Shown here: positions 16,441 to 25,682 of the stretch, one piece after another | Layout: every line of letters starts with the position of its first letter | Numbering within the stretch: position 1 is the first letter of the stretch | Assembly: GCA_034669045.1 (NCBI GenBank) | Contig: JAXDOD010000130.1 | Location: forward strand, 1-64,000 | Origin: VAZQ01 sp034669045 | Lineage (GTDB): Bacteria > Pseudomonadota > Alphaproteobacteria > Rhizobiales > Xanthobacteraceae | Direction: 5' to 3' | DNA: 64,000 nucleotides | Made by a program: the position numbers and the translations under genes | Notes under the pieces: generated by a model | What the model was told of the DNA's origin: nothing | The model's input: only the letters and a program-made list of their open reading frames with translations | Database searches by the model: none

Positions 16441-17292
16441 ATGTTGCATCGAAGCTCCGCTGGAGCGTTCGTATTGGCCGCTGCGCTGTTGGTGTCGATG
16501 GGCGCGGCGCAGGCCGGCGATGACGCGAAATATCCCAACTGGAAAGGCGAGTGGGACACCATCAACCACCGTCTGGGAGGCCAAGTGATCAAATTCGATC
16601 CGAACAAGCCCTGGGGACCGGCGCAGCAGGCGCCGCTGACGCCCGAATATCAGAAGGTCCTGGAGGAGAGCATGGCCGACCAGGCCAACGGCGGGATCGG
16701 CAATTATCCCACCGCCCGCTGTCTCCCCGGCGGCATGCCGCGCATGATGGCAGCGCCCAGACAAGAATACGTCATCACGCCGGAGACCACCTATGTTTTG
16801 GTCGGCAGCGAGCTTCGTCGAATCTTCACCGACGGACGCGACTGGCCCAAAGGCATCGAGCCGACCTATCAAGGCTATTCGATCGGCAAATGGATCGACG
16901 AGGACGGCGACGGCCGCTACCATGTGCTCGAAGTCGAGACGCGCAATTTCAAAGGTCCGCGCGCCTATGACGCCAGCGGGCTCCCGCTGCACCGCGACAA
17001 TCAATCGGTCTTCAAGGAGCGGTTCCATCTCGACAAGGACGATCCGAATCTCCTGCATGACGAAATCACCGTGATCGACAACGCCTTGACGCGGCCCTGG
17101 AGCGTCGACAAGACATATCGGCGCAATCCGAACCCGCGTCCGCACTGGGGCCAAACGTTCTGCACCGAAGGCAACGGGCAGATCGTCATCGGCGATGAAA
17201 ATTATTTCCTGAGCGCGGAAGGACTATTGATGCCCGCGAAGAAGAATCAGGCGCCCCCGGATTTGAGATATTTCAAGCAGACGCAGAAGTGA
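16441..17292 (+). CDS. Exported protein of unknown function, 'FTDGR' family, copy 1
   Basis: A 283-residue protein from ATG 16441 (MLHRSSAGAFVLAAALLVSM) after 'ggcagggagga'. The signal peptide ends near 'GAAQAGDDA'. The mature part has 'YPNWKGEWDTI', 'APLTPEYQKVLEE', 'CLPGGMPRMM', 'EYVITPETTYVLVG', 'LRRIFTDGRDWPKGIEPTYQ', 'GYSIGKWIDEDGDGRYHVLE' and 'ALTRPWSVDKTYRR'. The C-P-G-x-P-x-M and FTDGR-x-(W/H)-P-x-x-x-(E/D)-P-T-x-x-G-x-SIG motifs recur in widely distributed uncharacterised secreted proteins. A close paralogue lies at 59662. Both follow a Bug receptor gene. Two cysteines (in 'ARCLPG' and 'TFCTEG') are conserved between the copies and may form a disulfide. No function is known to me. 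Confidence 0.85.
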   Translation: MLHRSSAGAFVLAAALLVSMGAAQAGDDAKYPNWKGEWDTINHRLGGQVIKFDPNKPWGPAQQAPLTPEYQKVLEESMADQANGGIGNYPTARCLPGGMPRMMAAPRQEYVITPETTYVLVGSELRRIFTDGRDWPKGIEPTYQGYSIGKWIDEDGDGRYHVLEVETRNFKGPRAYDASGLPLHRDNQSVFKERFHLDKDDPNLLHDEITVIDNALTRPWSVDKTYRRNPNPRPHWGQTFCTEGNGQIVIGDENYFLSAEGLLMPAKKNQAPPDLRYFKQTQK

Positions 17293-17453
17293 CGATCGCG
17301 TCGGCAGCGACGTAGGCTGCAGAGCCCAGGGCGAGGCCGCTGCAAGGGGCCGAACGGGCTGGCGGCGGCGCGACTTGCGATGCAATCCGCGTTAGTTTAG
17401 AGGGCGTCCACCCGGTCCGGCCGCTGTCCGGGCCTTCTCTTGCGAGTGCGCTA

Positions 17454-18380
17454 TTGCAGAAAATCGCCGCCGTGACACCGAAGCGGCTGACGCATCTTCA
17501 GCGTCTGGAGGCCGAGAGCATCCACATCATGCGCGAGGTTGTGGCGCAGTTCCGCAACCCGGTGATGCTGTATTCCATCGGCAAGGACTCGTCGGTGATG
17601 CTGCATCTGGCGATCAAGGCATTCTGGCCGGGCAAGCCGCCGTTTCCGCTGCTGCATGTCGACACCACCTGGAAGTTCAGGGAGATGATCGCGTTTCGCG
17701 ACCAGCGCGTGCGCGAGCTTGGTCTCGACCTGATCGTTCACGTCAACGAGGACGGCCTGCAGGCGGGGATCAACCCGTTCACCAGCGGGTCGGCGGTCCA
17801 TACCGACGTGATGAAGACGCAAGCGCTCAAGCAGGCCATCGAACGCCACGGCTTCGACGCGGCCTTCGGCGGCGCGCGCCGCGACGAGGAGAAGAGCCGC
17901 GCCAAGGAGCGCATCTTCTCGTTCCGCACCGCCACGCATCGCTGGGATCCGAAGAACCAGCGGCCGGAGCTCTGGAACCTCTACAACGGCCGCATCAACA
18001 AGGGTGAAAGCATCCGGGTCTTCCCGTTGTCGAACTGGACCGAGATCGACGTCTGGCAGTACATCTACCTTGAGGACATCCCGGTCGTCCCGCTCTATTT
18101 CTCGAGGCCGCGCCCGGTGGTCGAGCGCGACGGCGCCCTGATCATGGTCGACGACGCGCGCATGCCCCTGAAGCCCGGCGAGACGCCGCAGGTCCGTCCC
18201 GTCAGGTTCCGCACCCTCGGCTGCTATCCGCTCACCGGTGCGATCGAGAGCGGCGCCGAGACGCTGGCGCAGATCATCGACGAGATGCTGCTGGCGACCA
18301 CGTCGGAGCGCCAGGGCCGCGTCATCGACCACGACCCGACGGCTTCGATGGAGATCAAGAAGCAGGAAGGCTATTTCTGA
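17454..18380 (+). CDS. cysD: Sulfate adenylyltransferase subunit 2 (CysD)
   Basis: The small, catalytic subunit of ATP sulfurylase, which makes adenylylsulfate from sulfate and ATP in the cytoplasm. The PP-loop is 'MLYSIGKDSSVMLHLAIKAF' near residues 35-53; 'LLHVDTTWKFREMIAFRD', 'AFGGARRDEEKSRAKERIFS' and 'RVFPLSNWTEIDVWQYI' are family landmarks. The frame opens with a TTG at 17454 (308 aa); a GTG at 17472 would give 302 residues, the size of E. coli CysD, and is equally likely. Its last base is the first base of cysNC, so the two are translationally coupled. Part of assimilatory sulfate activation. Confidence 0.96.
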   Translation: MQKIAAVTPKRLTHLQRLEAESIHIMREVVAQFRNPVMLYSIGKDSSVMLHLAIKAFWPGKPPFPLLHVDTTWKFREMIAFRDQRVRELGLDLIVHVNEDGLQAGINPFTSGSAVHTDVMKTQALKQAIERHGFDAAFGGARRDEEKSRAKERIFSFRTATHRWDPKNQRPELWNLYNGRINKGESIRVFPLSNWTEIDVWQYIYLEDIPVVPLYFSRPRPVVERDGALIMVDDARMPLKPGETPQVRPVRFRTLGCYPLTGAIESGAETLAQIIDEMLLATTSERQGRVIDHDPTASMEIKKQEGYF

Positions 18381-20290
18381 TGGCCACGTCCGCCCGCGCC
18401 GCCGTGACGAAGGTGGCGGCCTATATGGAGCAGCAGGAAGCGAAGGATCTCCTGCGCTTCATCACCTGCGGTTCGGTCGATGACGGCAAGTCCACGCTGA
18501 TCGGGCGGCTGCTCTACGACTGCCGGCTGCTGTACGAGGACCAGCTTGCGGCGCTCAAGGCGGACAGCGCGCGCTACGGCACGGGCGGCAAGGACCGCCT
18601 CGACTTCGCCCTTTTGGTCGACGGCCTTGCGGCCGAGCGCGAGCAGGGCATCACCATCGACGTCGCCTATCGCTACTTCTCCACCCCGCGGCGCAAGTTC
18701 ATCGTGGCCGACACGCCCGGGCACGAGGACTACACCCGCAACATGGCAACCGGCGCTTCGACCGCGGACGCCGCCGTCGTCCTGGTCGATGCGCGCAAGG
18801 GCGCGGTAACGCAGACGCGGCGGCACGGCTATCTGCTGTCGCTTCTCGGCATCCGCCAGGTGGCGTTCGCGATCAACAAGATGGACTTGGTCGATTGGGA
18901 CCGCGTGGTGTTCGAACGCATCGCCGCGGACTGCACGGATTTCGCCGGGAAGCTTGGAATTGCCAAGCCCGTCTGCATCCCGATGTGCGCCCGCAGCGGC
19001 GACGGCGTCACGCGCCGCGGCGAAACCATGCCGTGGTATGGGGGCCCGTCGCTGCTCGACTATCTGGAGACCGTGGAACCCGCGCTCGATCGCTCGTCGC
19101 TGGCCTTTCGGATGCCGGTGCAGTGGGTGAACCGGCCCGATCCGGACTTTCGCGGCTACTGCGGAACGATCGCGAGCGGCGCGATTGCCCCCGGCGATCC
19201 GGTCGTGGTGCTGCCCTCCGGACGCGCGACGCGCATCGCGCGTCTCGTCGCCATGGGCGCCGACCTGGCGGAGGCGGGCGCGGGCCAGGCCGTGACCGTG
19301 ACGCTCGCGGATGCCATCGATGTCGGCCGCGGCGATGTGATCGCGGCGCTGCAGCAGCGCCCGGCGGTGGTCGACCAGTTCGCCGCCAACGTCATCTGGA
19401 TGGGCGGCCAATACCTGCTGCCGGGGCGATCCTATCTCCTGCGCATCGGCACCCAGGCCGTGAACGCGCAGGTGACCGAACTCAAGCACGTCACCAACGT
19501 CGACACGCTGGAGCATTCCGCCGCCAAGCATGCCGCGCTCAACGACGTCTGCTTCTGCAATATCGCGCTGGATCGGCCGGTGCCGATCGAGCGCTACGCC
19601 GACAACCGCGAGCTCGGCGGCTTCATCATCATCGATCGCCTGACCAACGCCACGGTCGGCTGCGGCATGATCGCGTTCCCGCTTCGCCGGGCCACGAACA
19701 TCGCCTGGCAGGCGCTGAAGGTGACCAAGGCCGAGCGCTCGGAGCTTACCGGGCAGCATCCCTGCGTGCTGTGGTTCACCGGTCTTTCGGGCGCCGGCAA
19801 GTCGACGATCGCCGCGCTCGTGGACATGAAGCTCCACACCATGGGCAGGCATACGGTGGTGCTCGACGGCGACAATATCCGCCACGGCCTCAACAAGAAC
19901 CTCGGATTCACCGACGAGGATCGCGTCGAAAACGTCCGCCGGGTGGCGGAGGTCGCCAAGCTGATGGTCGGCGCCGGGCTGATCGTGATGGTCAGCCTGA
20001 TCTCGCCGTTCCGCAACGAGCGGCGCATGGCGCGCGAGCTGGTCGAAGCGCAGGAGTTCATCGAGATTTTCGTCGATGCGCCGCTCGCGGTCTGCGAGGC
20101 GCGCGATCCCAAGGGACTCTATCGCAAGGCGCGCGCCGGCGAGATTCCGAACCTCACCGGCATCGGCAGCGCCTACGAGCCGCCGCAGGCGCCGGACATC
20201 GTGCTCCGCTCCGATGTGGACGACGCGGAAGCCCTCGCGAGCCGCGTGGTCGAATATCTCACCAGCGGCGGCTACCTGGTGCGGACTTGA
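18380..20290 (+). CDS. cysNC: Bifunctional sulfate adenylyltransferase subunit 1 / adenylylsulfate kinase (CysN-CysC fusion)
   Basis: A 636-residue fusion. The N-terminal two thirds is the CysN GTPase: G1 'GSVDDGKSTLIGRLL' near residue 31, 'EREQGITIDVAYRY', 'DTPGHEDYTRNM', 'NKMDLVDWD'. From about residue 455 comes adenylylsulfate kinase with P-loop 'GLSGAGKST', 'DGDNIRHGLNKNLGF' and 'SPFRNERRMAREL'. CysN stimulates CysD by GTP hydrolysis and the kinase domain phosphorylates APS to PAPS. This fusion is the layout of NodQ and CysNC in rhizobia and relatives. The domains look complete. No cysH or sulfite reductase follows; instead a CoA-transferase gene lies 59 bp downstream. Confidence 0.96.
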   Translation: MATSARAAVTKVAAYMEQQEAKDLLRFITCGSVDDGKSTLIGRLLYDCRLLYEDQLAALKADSARYGTGGKDRLDFALLVDGLAAEREQGITIDVAYRYFSTPRRKFIVADTPGHEDYTRNMATGASTADAAVVLVDARKGAVTQTRRHGYLLSLLGIRQVAFAINKMDLVDWDRVVFERIAADCTDFAGKLGIAKPVCIPMCARSGDGVTRRGETMPWYGGPSLLDYLETVEPALDRSSLAFRMPVQWVNRPDPDFRGYCGTIASGAIAPGDPVVVLPSGRATRIARLVAMGADLAEAGAGQAVTVTLADAIDVGRGDVIAALQQRPAVVDQFAANVIWMGGQYLLPGRSYLLRIGTQAVNAQVTELKHVTNVDTLEHSAAKHAALNDVCFCNIALDRPVPIERYADNRELGGFIIIDRLTNATVGCGMIAFPLRRATNIAWQALKVTKAERSELTGQHPCVLWFTGLSGAGKSTIAALVDMKLHTMGRHTVVLDGDNIRHGLNKNLGFTDEDRVENVRRVAEVAKLMVGAGLIVMVSLISPFRNERRMARELVEAQEFIEIFVDAPLAVCEARDPKGLYRKARAGEIPNLTGIGSAYEPPQAPDIVLRSDVDDAEALASRVVEYLTSGGYLVRT

Positions 20291-20349
20291 CCTGCGCCGA
20301 TCCGGCTATTCTATTCGATCGTGGACCGCGAGCGGTGGGCGAGGTGGCG

Positions 20350-21552
20350 ATGAGTGGATTGCTGGCCGGTACGCGCATCCTCGATCTCACCAACGTGCTC
20401 GCGGGTCCGTTTTGCTGCTACCAGCTCGCGCAGCTCGGCGCCGACGTGATCAAGGTCGAGGTGCCGGGCTCCGGCGATCTCGCGCGCCAGCTCGGCGCCG
20501 ACCCGGAGCTCAATCGCGCCGGCATGGGTGCCTCGTTCCTCGCCCAGAATGCCGGCAAGCGCTCCATCACGGTCGATCTCAAGAGCGCGAAGGGCCGCGG
20601 CGTGTTCGGTCGGCTGGTTGCCACGGCGGACGTCGTGGTGGAGAATTTTCGCCCCGGCGTGATGGAGCGTCTCGGGCTCGATCACGCGGCGCTCAAGGCG
20701 ATCAAGGGCGACATCATCTATTGCGCGATCTCGGGCTTCGGCCAGGACGGGCCGCTCAAGCTCAACCCGGCCTACGACCAGATCGTGCAGGGGCTCGCCG
20801 GCGTCATGAGCGTCACCGGCGACACGGCGTCCGCGCCGCTGCGGGTGGGCTATCCGGTCGCCGACACCATGGGCGGCGTGACGGCGGCCTTCGCGATCGC
20901 GGCCGCGCTCTTTCGGCGCGAGCGTAGCGGGGAGGGCGAGTTCATCGACGTCTCGATGCTGGAAGCGACCGTCGTGGCCATGGGCTGGGTGGTCTCGAAC
21001 TGGCTGATCGCGGGTGTGCGGCCGCAGCCGCTCGGCAACGAGAACATGACCGCAAGTCCGTCCGGCACGTTGCGGACCGGCGACGGGCTCCTCAACGTCG
21101 CCGCCAACAAGCAGGAGCAATACGAGACGCTCTGCCGGCTGGTCGGGCGCGCGGACCTCATCGCCGATCCGCGCTTTACCGGCCGCGAGGACCGCAAGCG
21201 CAATCGTCTTGCGCTCAATGCCGAGCTGGAGACGGCGCTTGCCGCGAAAGCCGCGCGCGAATGGGCCGAGCTGCTGAACCGCAACGGCGTGCCGGCCGGC
21301 GAAGTGCTCGATGTGCCCGCGGTGCTCGACCATCCGCAGATCGTCGAGCGCGGACTGCTGCGCACCTTCGAAGCGGTACCCGGCGTCGACCGGCCGGTCC
21401 GCGTCGTGCGCTCGGGCTTTCGCCTCGCCAGCGGCGATCCGCAACCCGCGACGCCGCCGCCGGCGCTGGGTGCCGACACGGCCGCCATCCTCGACGAGCT
21501 CGGCTATTCAAAGAGCGAGGTCGACGAACTCGCACGGGAGAACGTCATATGA
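20350..21552 (+). CDS. Family III CoA-transferase (CaiB/BaiF)
   Basis: A 400-residue enzyme from ATG 20350, overlapping the next gene by ATGA. Landmarks are 'GTRILDLTNVLAGPFCCYQLAQLGADVIKVE'-type N-terminus, 'NAGKRSITVDLKSAKGR', 'DVVVENFRPGVMERLGL', 'CAISGFGQDGPL', and 'GYPVADTMGG', whose Asp (about residue 172) fits the catalytic aspartate that forms the acyl and CoA intermediates. These enzymes move CoA between carboxylic acids. Coupling to a citryl-CoA-lyase-like gene suggests a CoA transfer onto a (methyl)citrate- or citramalate-like acid followed by C-C cleavage (inference). Confidence 0.92.
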   Translation: MSGLLAGTRILDLTNVLAGPFCCYQLAQLGADVIKVEVPGSGDLARQLGADPELNRAGMGASFLAQNAGKRSITVDLKSAKGRGVFGRLVATADVVVENFRPGVMERLGLDHAALKAIKGDIIYCAISGFGQDGPLKLNPAYDQIVQGLAGVMSVTGDTASAPLRVGYPVADTMGGVTAAFAIAAALFRRERSGEGEFIDVSMLEATVVAMGWVVSNWLIAGVRPQPLGNENMTASPSGTLRTGDGLLNVAANKQEQYETLCRLVGRADLIADPRFTGREDRKRNRLALNAELETALAAKAAREWAELLNRNGVPAGEVLDVPAVLDHPQIVERGLLRTFEAVPGVDRPVRVVRSGFRLASGDPQPATPPPALGADTAAILDELGYSKSEVDELARENVI

Positions 21553-22394
21553 GCGCGCCGCGCACGCCGAAGACCCCGCAGGACTGGTGGTCGACCGCGA
21601 TCGTCGACATGAAGCCCGGAGAGATCCGCTTGCGCGGCTATGCCATCGAGGATCTGATCGGCCGTGTCGGCTTCGCCGAGATGATCTATCTGCTCACGCG
21701 CGGCGAGTTGCCGCATCCCGGCGCCGCCAAGCTCCTCGAAGCGGCGCTGGTGGCGGCGGTCGACCACGGCCCGCAGGCGCCGTCGATCGCGGCGGCGCGC
21801 ATGGCCGTCACCTGCGGCGTCAGCATCAATAACGCCATGGCGTCGGCCATCAACATGCTGGGCGACGTGCACGGCGGTGCCGGCGAGCAGAGCGTGCGTC
21901 TCTACAACGACATCGCGGCGCGGATCGGGAACGACGCGGCGAGCAAGGAGCGCATCGCCGAAGCGGTGCGGACGGAGCTGGCCGCCCTTGCCGCCCGCGA
22001 CCAGAACCATGTTCCGGGCTTCGGCCACCGCTTCCATCCGGTGGACCCGCGTGCGCCGCGCCTGCTTGCCCTGGTGGACCGGGCCGTCGCCGACGGCGTG
22101 GTGAGCGGACTTTTTGCCGCCATCGGCCGCGCGGTCGAGACCGAGCTTGCCGTCGTCAAGGGCCGCAGGATCGCGATGAACATCGACGGCGCCACCGGCG
22201 TGGTCTTCGCCGAGCTGGGCTTTCCGCCGCCGCTCTGCCGCGGGCTGTTCGTACTCTCGCGCTCGGTCGGCGTCCTGGCGCATGCCCACGAGGAAATGCA
22301 GTCGGGCGAGCGCAACAAAGGCCCGATCCCGCGTCATTTGACGTGGACCTACACCGGGCCGCCGCCGCGCCGTCTCGCCGGCGAGACGGGATAG
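21549..22394 (+). CDS. Citrate-synthase-fold citryl-CoA lyase-like protein
   Basis: A 281-residue protein starting ATG 21549 inside the stop of the CoA-transferase. It has the small citrate-synthase fold: 'RLRGYAIEDLIGRVGFAEMIYLLTRGE', 'HGGAGEQSVRLYNDIA' with the active-site His, and 'PGFGHRFHPVDPRAPRLLAL', the typical PGFGH...DPR motif. At 281 residues it lacks part of the N-terminal region of full citrate synthases (about 430). Proteins of this size are annotated as citryl-CoA lyase, cleaving citryl-CoA-type thioesters to acetyl-CoA and an oxo-acid. The upstream CoA-transferase would supply the thioester. Exact substrate not known. Confidence 0.85.
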   Translation: MSAPRTPKTPQDWWSTAIVDMKPGEIRLRGYAIEDLIGRVGFAEMIYLLTRGELPHPGAAKLLEAALVAAVDHGPQAPSIAAARMAVTCGVSINNAMASAINMLGDVHGGAGEQSVRLYNDIAARIGNDAASKERIAEAVRTELAALAARDQNHVPGFGHRFHPVDPRAPRLLALVDRAVADGVVSGLFAAIGRAVETELAVVKGRRIAMNIDGATGVVFAELGFPPPLCRGLFVLSRSVGVLAHAHEEMQSGERNKGPIPRHLTWTYTGPPPRRLAGETG

Positions 22395-22476
22395 CATTGA
22401 GTCGATTCAATCGCGCGGCAGTATTAGTGTGCCCGAGCGGGACGCCGTTCCGCGCGCATGCAACGGGGAGGACCTG

Positions 22477-24075
22477 ATGGCGTCGTACTGGCCTACGCTC
22501 GGTAGTTATGTGGAGGGGCTTCAGAAGGCCGGCAAGCTCGTTCGCGTGACGACGCCCGTCAACAAGGATACCGAGCTTCATCCGCTCGTGCGTCTGCAGT
22601 TTCGCGGCCTCGCGGAGAGCCAGCGCAAGGCGTTCCTGTTCGAAAACATCGTCGACAGCCGCGGCCGCAAGCACGACATCCCGGTCCTGGTCGGAGCGCT
22701 TGCCGGCTCGGCGGAGATTTACGCGCTCGGCATGGGCTGCGCGCTCGATGAGATTCCCGGTGTCTGGCGCGAGGCCTTGAACAAGCCGCTCAGGCCGGTC
22801 GAGGTGAAGGAGGCGCCTTGCCAGGAGGTCGTCATCACCGGCGACGAGCTCGCGCGCGACGGCGGCGGGCTCGGTCGGCTGCCGATTCCGATCTCCACGC
22901 CCGGCTTCGACAACGCGCCCTATACGACCGCATCGCACTGGGTGTCGAAGGACCCGGAGACCGGGCTGCACAATCTCGGCAACTATCGCGGCATGGTGAA
23001 GGCGGAGAACCGCATCGGCGCGCTGCCGGGCATGCTCGGCGTCGGCATGCGCGACCACATCGACCGCTGGCGCGCAAAAGGCGTCGAGCGCATGCCGGCC
23101 GCGATCGTGATCGGGGCGCCGCCCCACGTCACCTATACGGCCGTCACGCGCATCCCCAACGACATGTGCGAATACGATGTTGCCGGCGCCATGTCGGGTC
23201 GGCCGCTCGACGTCGTGCGTTGCCTCACCCAGGATCTCATGGTGCCGGCGCAGTCGGAGATCGTGATCGAGGGCACGGTCCCGACCGCGGTTCTCGAGAT
23301 GGAAGGCGCGTTCGGTGAATTCCCCGGCTACATGGCGCAGCGCGACTACAGCTTTTTCATGGATATCACCGCCATTACCATGCGCCGCAAGCCGATCTAT
23401 CTGTCGATCCTGAGCCAGCTCCCGCCCAGCGAGAGCAGCAAGATGCGCCATATCGGCCGCGCCGCCGCCTCCCACAAGCTCCTGCGCGACTCAGGTTTCG
23501 ACAACGTCACGCAGGTCGAATATCTCGAATGCGCCGGCGCCAACGCGATCGTGGTGGTCAAGATCAAGAAGCGCAACCCCGACGATGCCAAGGACGCATT
23601 GCGCCTGCTGGCCAAGAAATTCATCGGCAAGATTGCGATCGCGGTTGACGACGACATCAACGTGCGCGACGCCGAGAACGTGCTGTGGGCGCTCGCCTAC
23701 CGCTCGCAGCCCTATCGCGATGCCGAGATCGTCGACGCGCCGCTGTTCGCGCTCGACCCCTCGGTCGCGCCGCCGGGAGAGTCGCGCGGGCTGACCAGCG
23801 GCAAGCAGGCGCGCTCCTCGGCGCTGCTGATCGACGCGACGATGCCCTGGCCCTATCCGCCGCTGTCGCTGCCGACGCGCCAATACATGGAGCGCGCGCT
23901 CGAGATGTGGCGCGACCTGCAGCTCCCGTCGCTCACCCTCAAGGAGCCGTGGTGGGGCTATTCGCTCGGCTACTGGACCAAGGAAGAGGAGCAGGAGGCG
24001 GAGCTTGCGGTCGAAGGCCGGCACTACGAGACCGGCGAAAAGCAGATCAAGACCCGCCGCAGGTTTGAGGAATAA
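22477..24075 (+). CDS. UbiD family prFMN-dependent decarboxylase
   Basis: A complete 532-residue UbiD-family protein from ATG 22477, preceded by GGGGAGG. The catalytic E-R-E set is visible: Arg171 in 'GNYRGMVK', Glu276 and Glu281 in 'EMEGAFGEFPGY'. 'SHWVSKDPETGLHNLGNYR' corresponds to the prFMN/metal-binding region. Such enzymes (de)carboxylate aromatic, heteroaromatic or alpha,beta-unsaturated acids. It is followed after 107 bp by a VOC-fold gene on the same strand. The related gene at 1-676 shows the region holds at least two members. No UbiX flavin prenyltransferase is present, so prFMN must come from elsewhere in the genome. Confidence 0.93.
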   Translation: MASYWPTLGSYVEGLQKAGKLVRVTTPVNKDTELHPLVRLQFRGLAESQRKAFLFENIVDSRGRKHDIPVLVGALAGSAEIYALGMGCALDEIPGVWREALNKPLRPVEVKEAPCQEVVITGDELARDGGGLGRLPIPISTPGFDNAPYTTASHWVSKDPETGLHNLGNYRGMVKAENRIGALPGMLGVGMRDHIDRWRAKGVERMPAAIVIGAPPHVTYTAVTRIPNDMCEYDVAGAMSGRPLDVVRCLTQDLMVPAQSEIVIEGTVPTAVLEMEGAFGEFPGYMAQRDYSFFMDITAITMRRKPIYLSILSQLPPSESSKMRHIGRAAASHKLLRDSGFDNVTQVEYLECAGANAIVVVKIKKRNPDDAKDALRLLAKKFIGKIAIAVDDDINVRDAENVLWALAYRSQPYRDAEIVDAPLFALDPSVAPPGESRGLTSGKQARSSALLIDATMPWPYPPLSLPTRQYMERALEMWRDLQLPSLTLKEPWWGYSLGYWTKEEEQEAELAVEGRHYETGEKQIKTRRRFEE

Positions 24076-24182
24076 CGCGTTCGAAGTCAGATCAGCTTCG
24101 AAGCGCCGCTCCAGTTTGACTGCAACCGGCGATTCTCCTACCATTCCGGGCCATAACTTTCGATCATCAGCGGAGGAATTTC

Positions 24183-24587
24183 ATGCCGAAGATCCGTCAT
24201 TTGGCCATCAAGACCAAGGACCCGGCAAGGCTCGCCAAGTTCTACGAGGAGGTGTTCGGAATGAAGTGCATTCATTCCGAGGCGAGCGGGGCGCGCTACA
24301 TGAGCGACGGCTATCTCACGCTCGCGATCCTGCGCAATCGTGGCGAGGCGGCGCCGAGCGGGATCAATCACTTCGGATTCCAGGTCGACGACCTGGAGGA
24401 TGTCGAGGCGAAGCTTGCGAAGTGGAGCGAGCCGATGACTGAGCGCCCCTCGACCAGGCCGTTTGCCGAGCACCGCGCCATGGACCCGGACGGAAACCTG
24501 TTCGACATTTCGGTGCACGGCTATGGCGACGTGGAGTTCGCCGACGATCGTGCGAAGAAAAAGGTAAGCGAAAAGGCCCCGGCCTGA
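24183..24587 (+). CDS. VOC (glyoxalase/dioxygenase) superfamily protein
   Basis: A 134-residue protein from ATG 24183, after 'cggagga'. It has two beta-alpha-beta-beta-beta modules: 'IRHLAIKTKDPARLAKFYEEVFGMKCI' and 'INHFGFQVDDLEDVEAKL', ending 'HRAMDPDGNLFDISVHGY'. The His in each module start and the acidic residue in the last strand fit a metal site, although the final Glu of classical members is Asp here. Family members include glyoxalase I, extradiol dioxygenases and epimerases. The position after UbiD suggests a step in the same pathway. The reaction is not identifiable. Confidence 0.82.
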   Translation: MPKIRHLAIKTKDPARLAKFYEEVFGMKCIHSEASGARYMSDGYLTLAILRNRGEAAPSGINHFGFQVDDLEDVEAKLAKWSEPMTERPSTRPFAEHRAMDPDGNLFDISVHGYGDVEFADDRAKKKVSEKAPA

Positions 24588-24650
24588 CGCGCTCGCGACC
24601 CGCGCCGGCGCGGCGATCGGCCGCGCGCCCCGTCTCCTGTTCATCCCGCG

Positions 24651-25676
24651 GTGGCGGTCATGTGGAAGCTCGTCCTTAGCCTCGGCATGCTGGCGATGCT
24701 GCCGGACGCGAGCAATGCCGAGGATTTCTACGCCGGAAAGACCCTGACGATCATCGCGGGCTTTCCGCCCGGCGGCGGCGTGGACGGGGAGATGCGCGTG
24801 CTCACGCGCTACTTCGCAAAATATATCCCCGGCAATCCCGTCATCATTTCGCGGAATATGCAGGGCGCGGGCGGGATCATCCTCGGCAACCATCTTCACA
24901 ACGTCGCGTCCGCGGACGGGCTGACGCTCGGCATGCCTGGGCGCAGCGGATTTCTTCTGAGCAACGTCGTTCCACAGAAGGGGATCAGCTACGATCTCAC
25001 CCGCTTCTCCTATGTCGGCGGCGCCGGCAGTGCTGCCAATGCGCTGTGGCTGCACCGGCGCACCGGCATCACGACGGTCGAAGAGCTCAAGCGCGCCAAG
25101 ACGCCGATCGCGATCGGCGCGCTCAATGCGCGTTCCGAAAACGCGATCGCGCCGCGCGTGCTGGAGTCATACGAAGGTTGGCCGCTCAAGGTCGTCACCG
25201 GCTATCCCGGCTTCAACGAGGTCCTGATCGCGCTCGAACGGGGCGAGGTCGACGGGTTGTTTTCGCACGAGGGCAGCGTTGCAAATACCCGGCCGGATCT
25301 GATCGCGAACGGCGCGGTCAGGGCGATCGTGCAATCGTTCGATTCGATGCCCGGCGTGCCGGTGCTCGCCGACGTCGTCGTCGACCAGAATGCCCGGCTG
25401 CTGCTCGGTCTGGTCACGGTCCCGAGCCATATCGGGCTGCCGCTGCTCGGGCCGCCCGGCATTCCGTCGGACCGGCTCGACATCCTGCGCAAGTCCTATC
25501 TGCGGCTGATGGAGGACGCGGAATATCGCGCCGAAGCGGACCGCCGCGGCCTGCCGGTCGGGCGCGCGTTGGCCGGCGCGGAACTGGCGCAGCTCATCGC
25601 GCAGAAGCTGTCCTCGGTGCCCGATCGCGTCGTCAAGGAATACATGGCATTCGCGGGCATCAAGGCGGAGGAGTAG
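24651..25676 (+). CDS. Bug/TctC-family periplasmic receptor
   Basis: A 341-residue exported protein. The GTG at 24651 and the ATG at 24660 (MWKLVLSLGMLAMLPDASNA) are both possible; the second gives a tidier signal peptide. Mature features: 'EDFYAGKTLTIIAGFPPGGGVDGEMRVLTRYFAKYIPGNP'-type start, 'NMQGAGGIILGNHLHNVASADGLTLG', 'VVTGYPGFNEVLIALERGEVDG'. It is 6 bp from a flavoprotein gene resembling tricarballylate dehydrogenase, so a tricarboxylate or a related acid is a reasonable ligand guess. No membrane permease genes are near. Confidence 0.92.
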   Translation: MAVMWKLVLSLGMLAMLPDASNAEDFYAGKTLTIIAGFPPGGGVDGEMRVLTRYFAKYIPGNPVIISRNMQGAGGIILGNHLHNVASADGLTLGMPGRSGFLLSNVVPQKGISYDLTRFSYVGGAGSAANALWLHRRTGITTVEELKRAKTPIAIGALNARSENAIAPRVLESYEGWPLKVVTGYPGFNEVLIALERGEVDGLFSHEGSVANTRPDLIANGAVRAIVQSFDSMPGVPVLADVVVDQNARLLLGLVTVPSHIGLPLLGPPGIPSDRLDILRKSYLRLMEDAEYRAEADRRGLPVGRALAGAELAQLIAQKLSSVPDRVVKEYMAFAGIKAEE

Positions 25677-25682
25677 CCGTTC

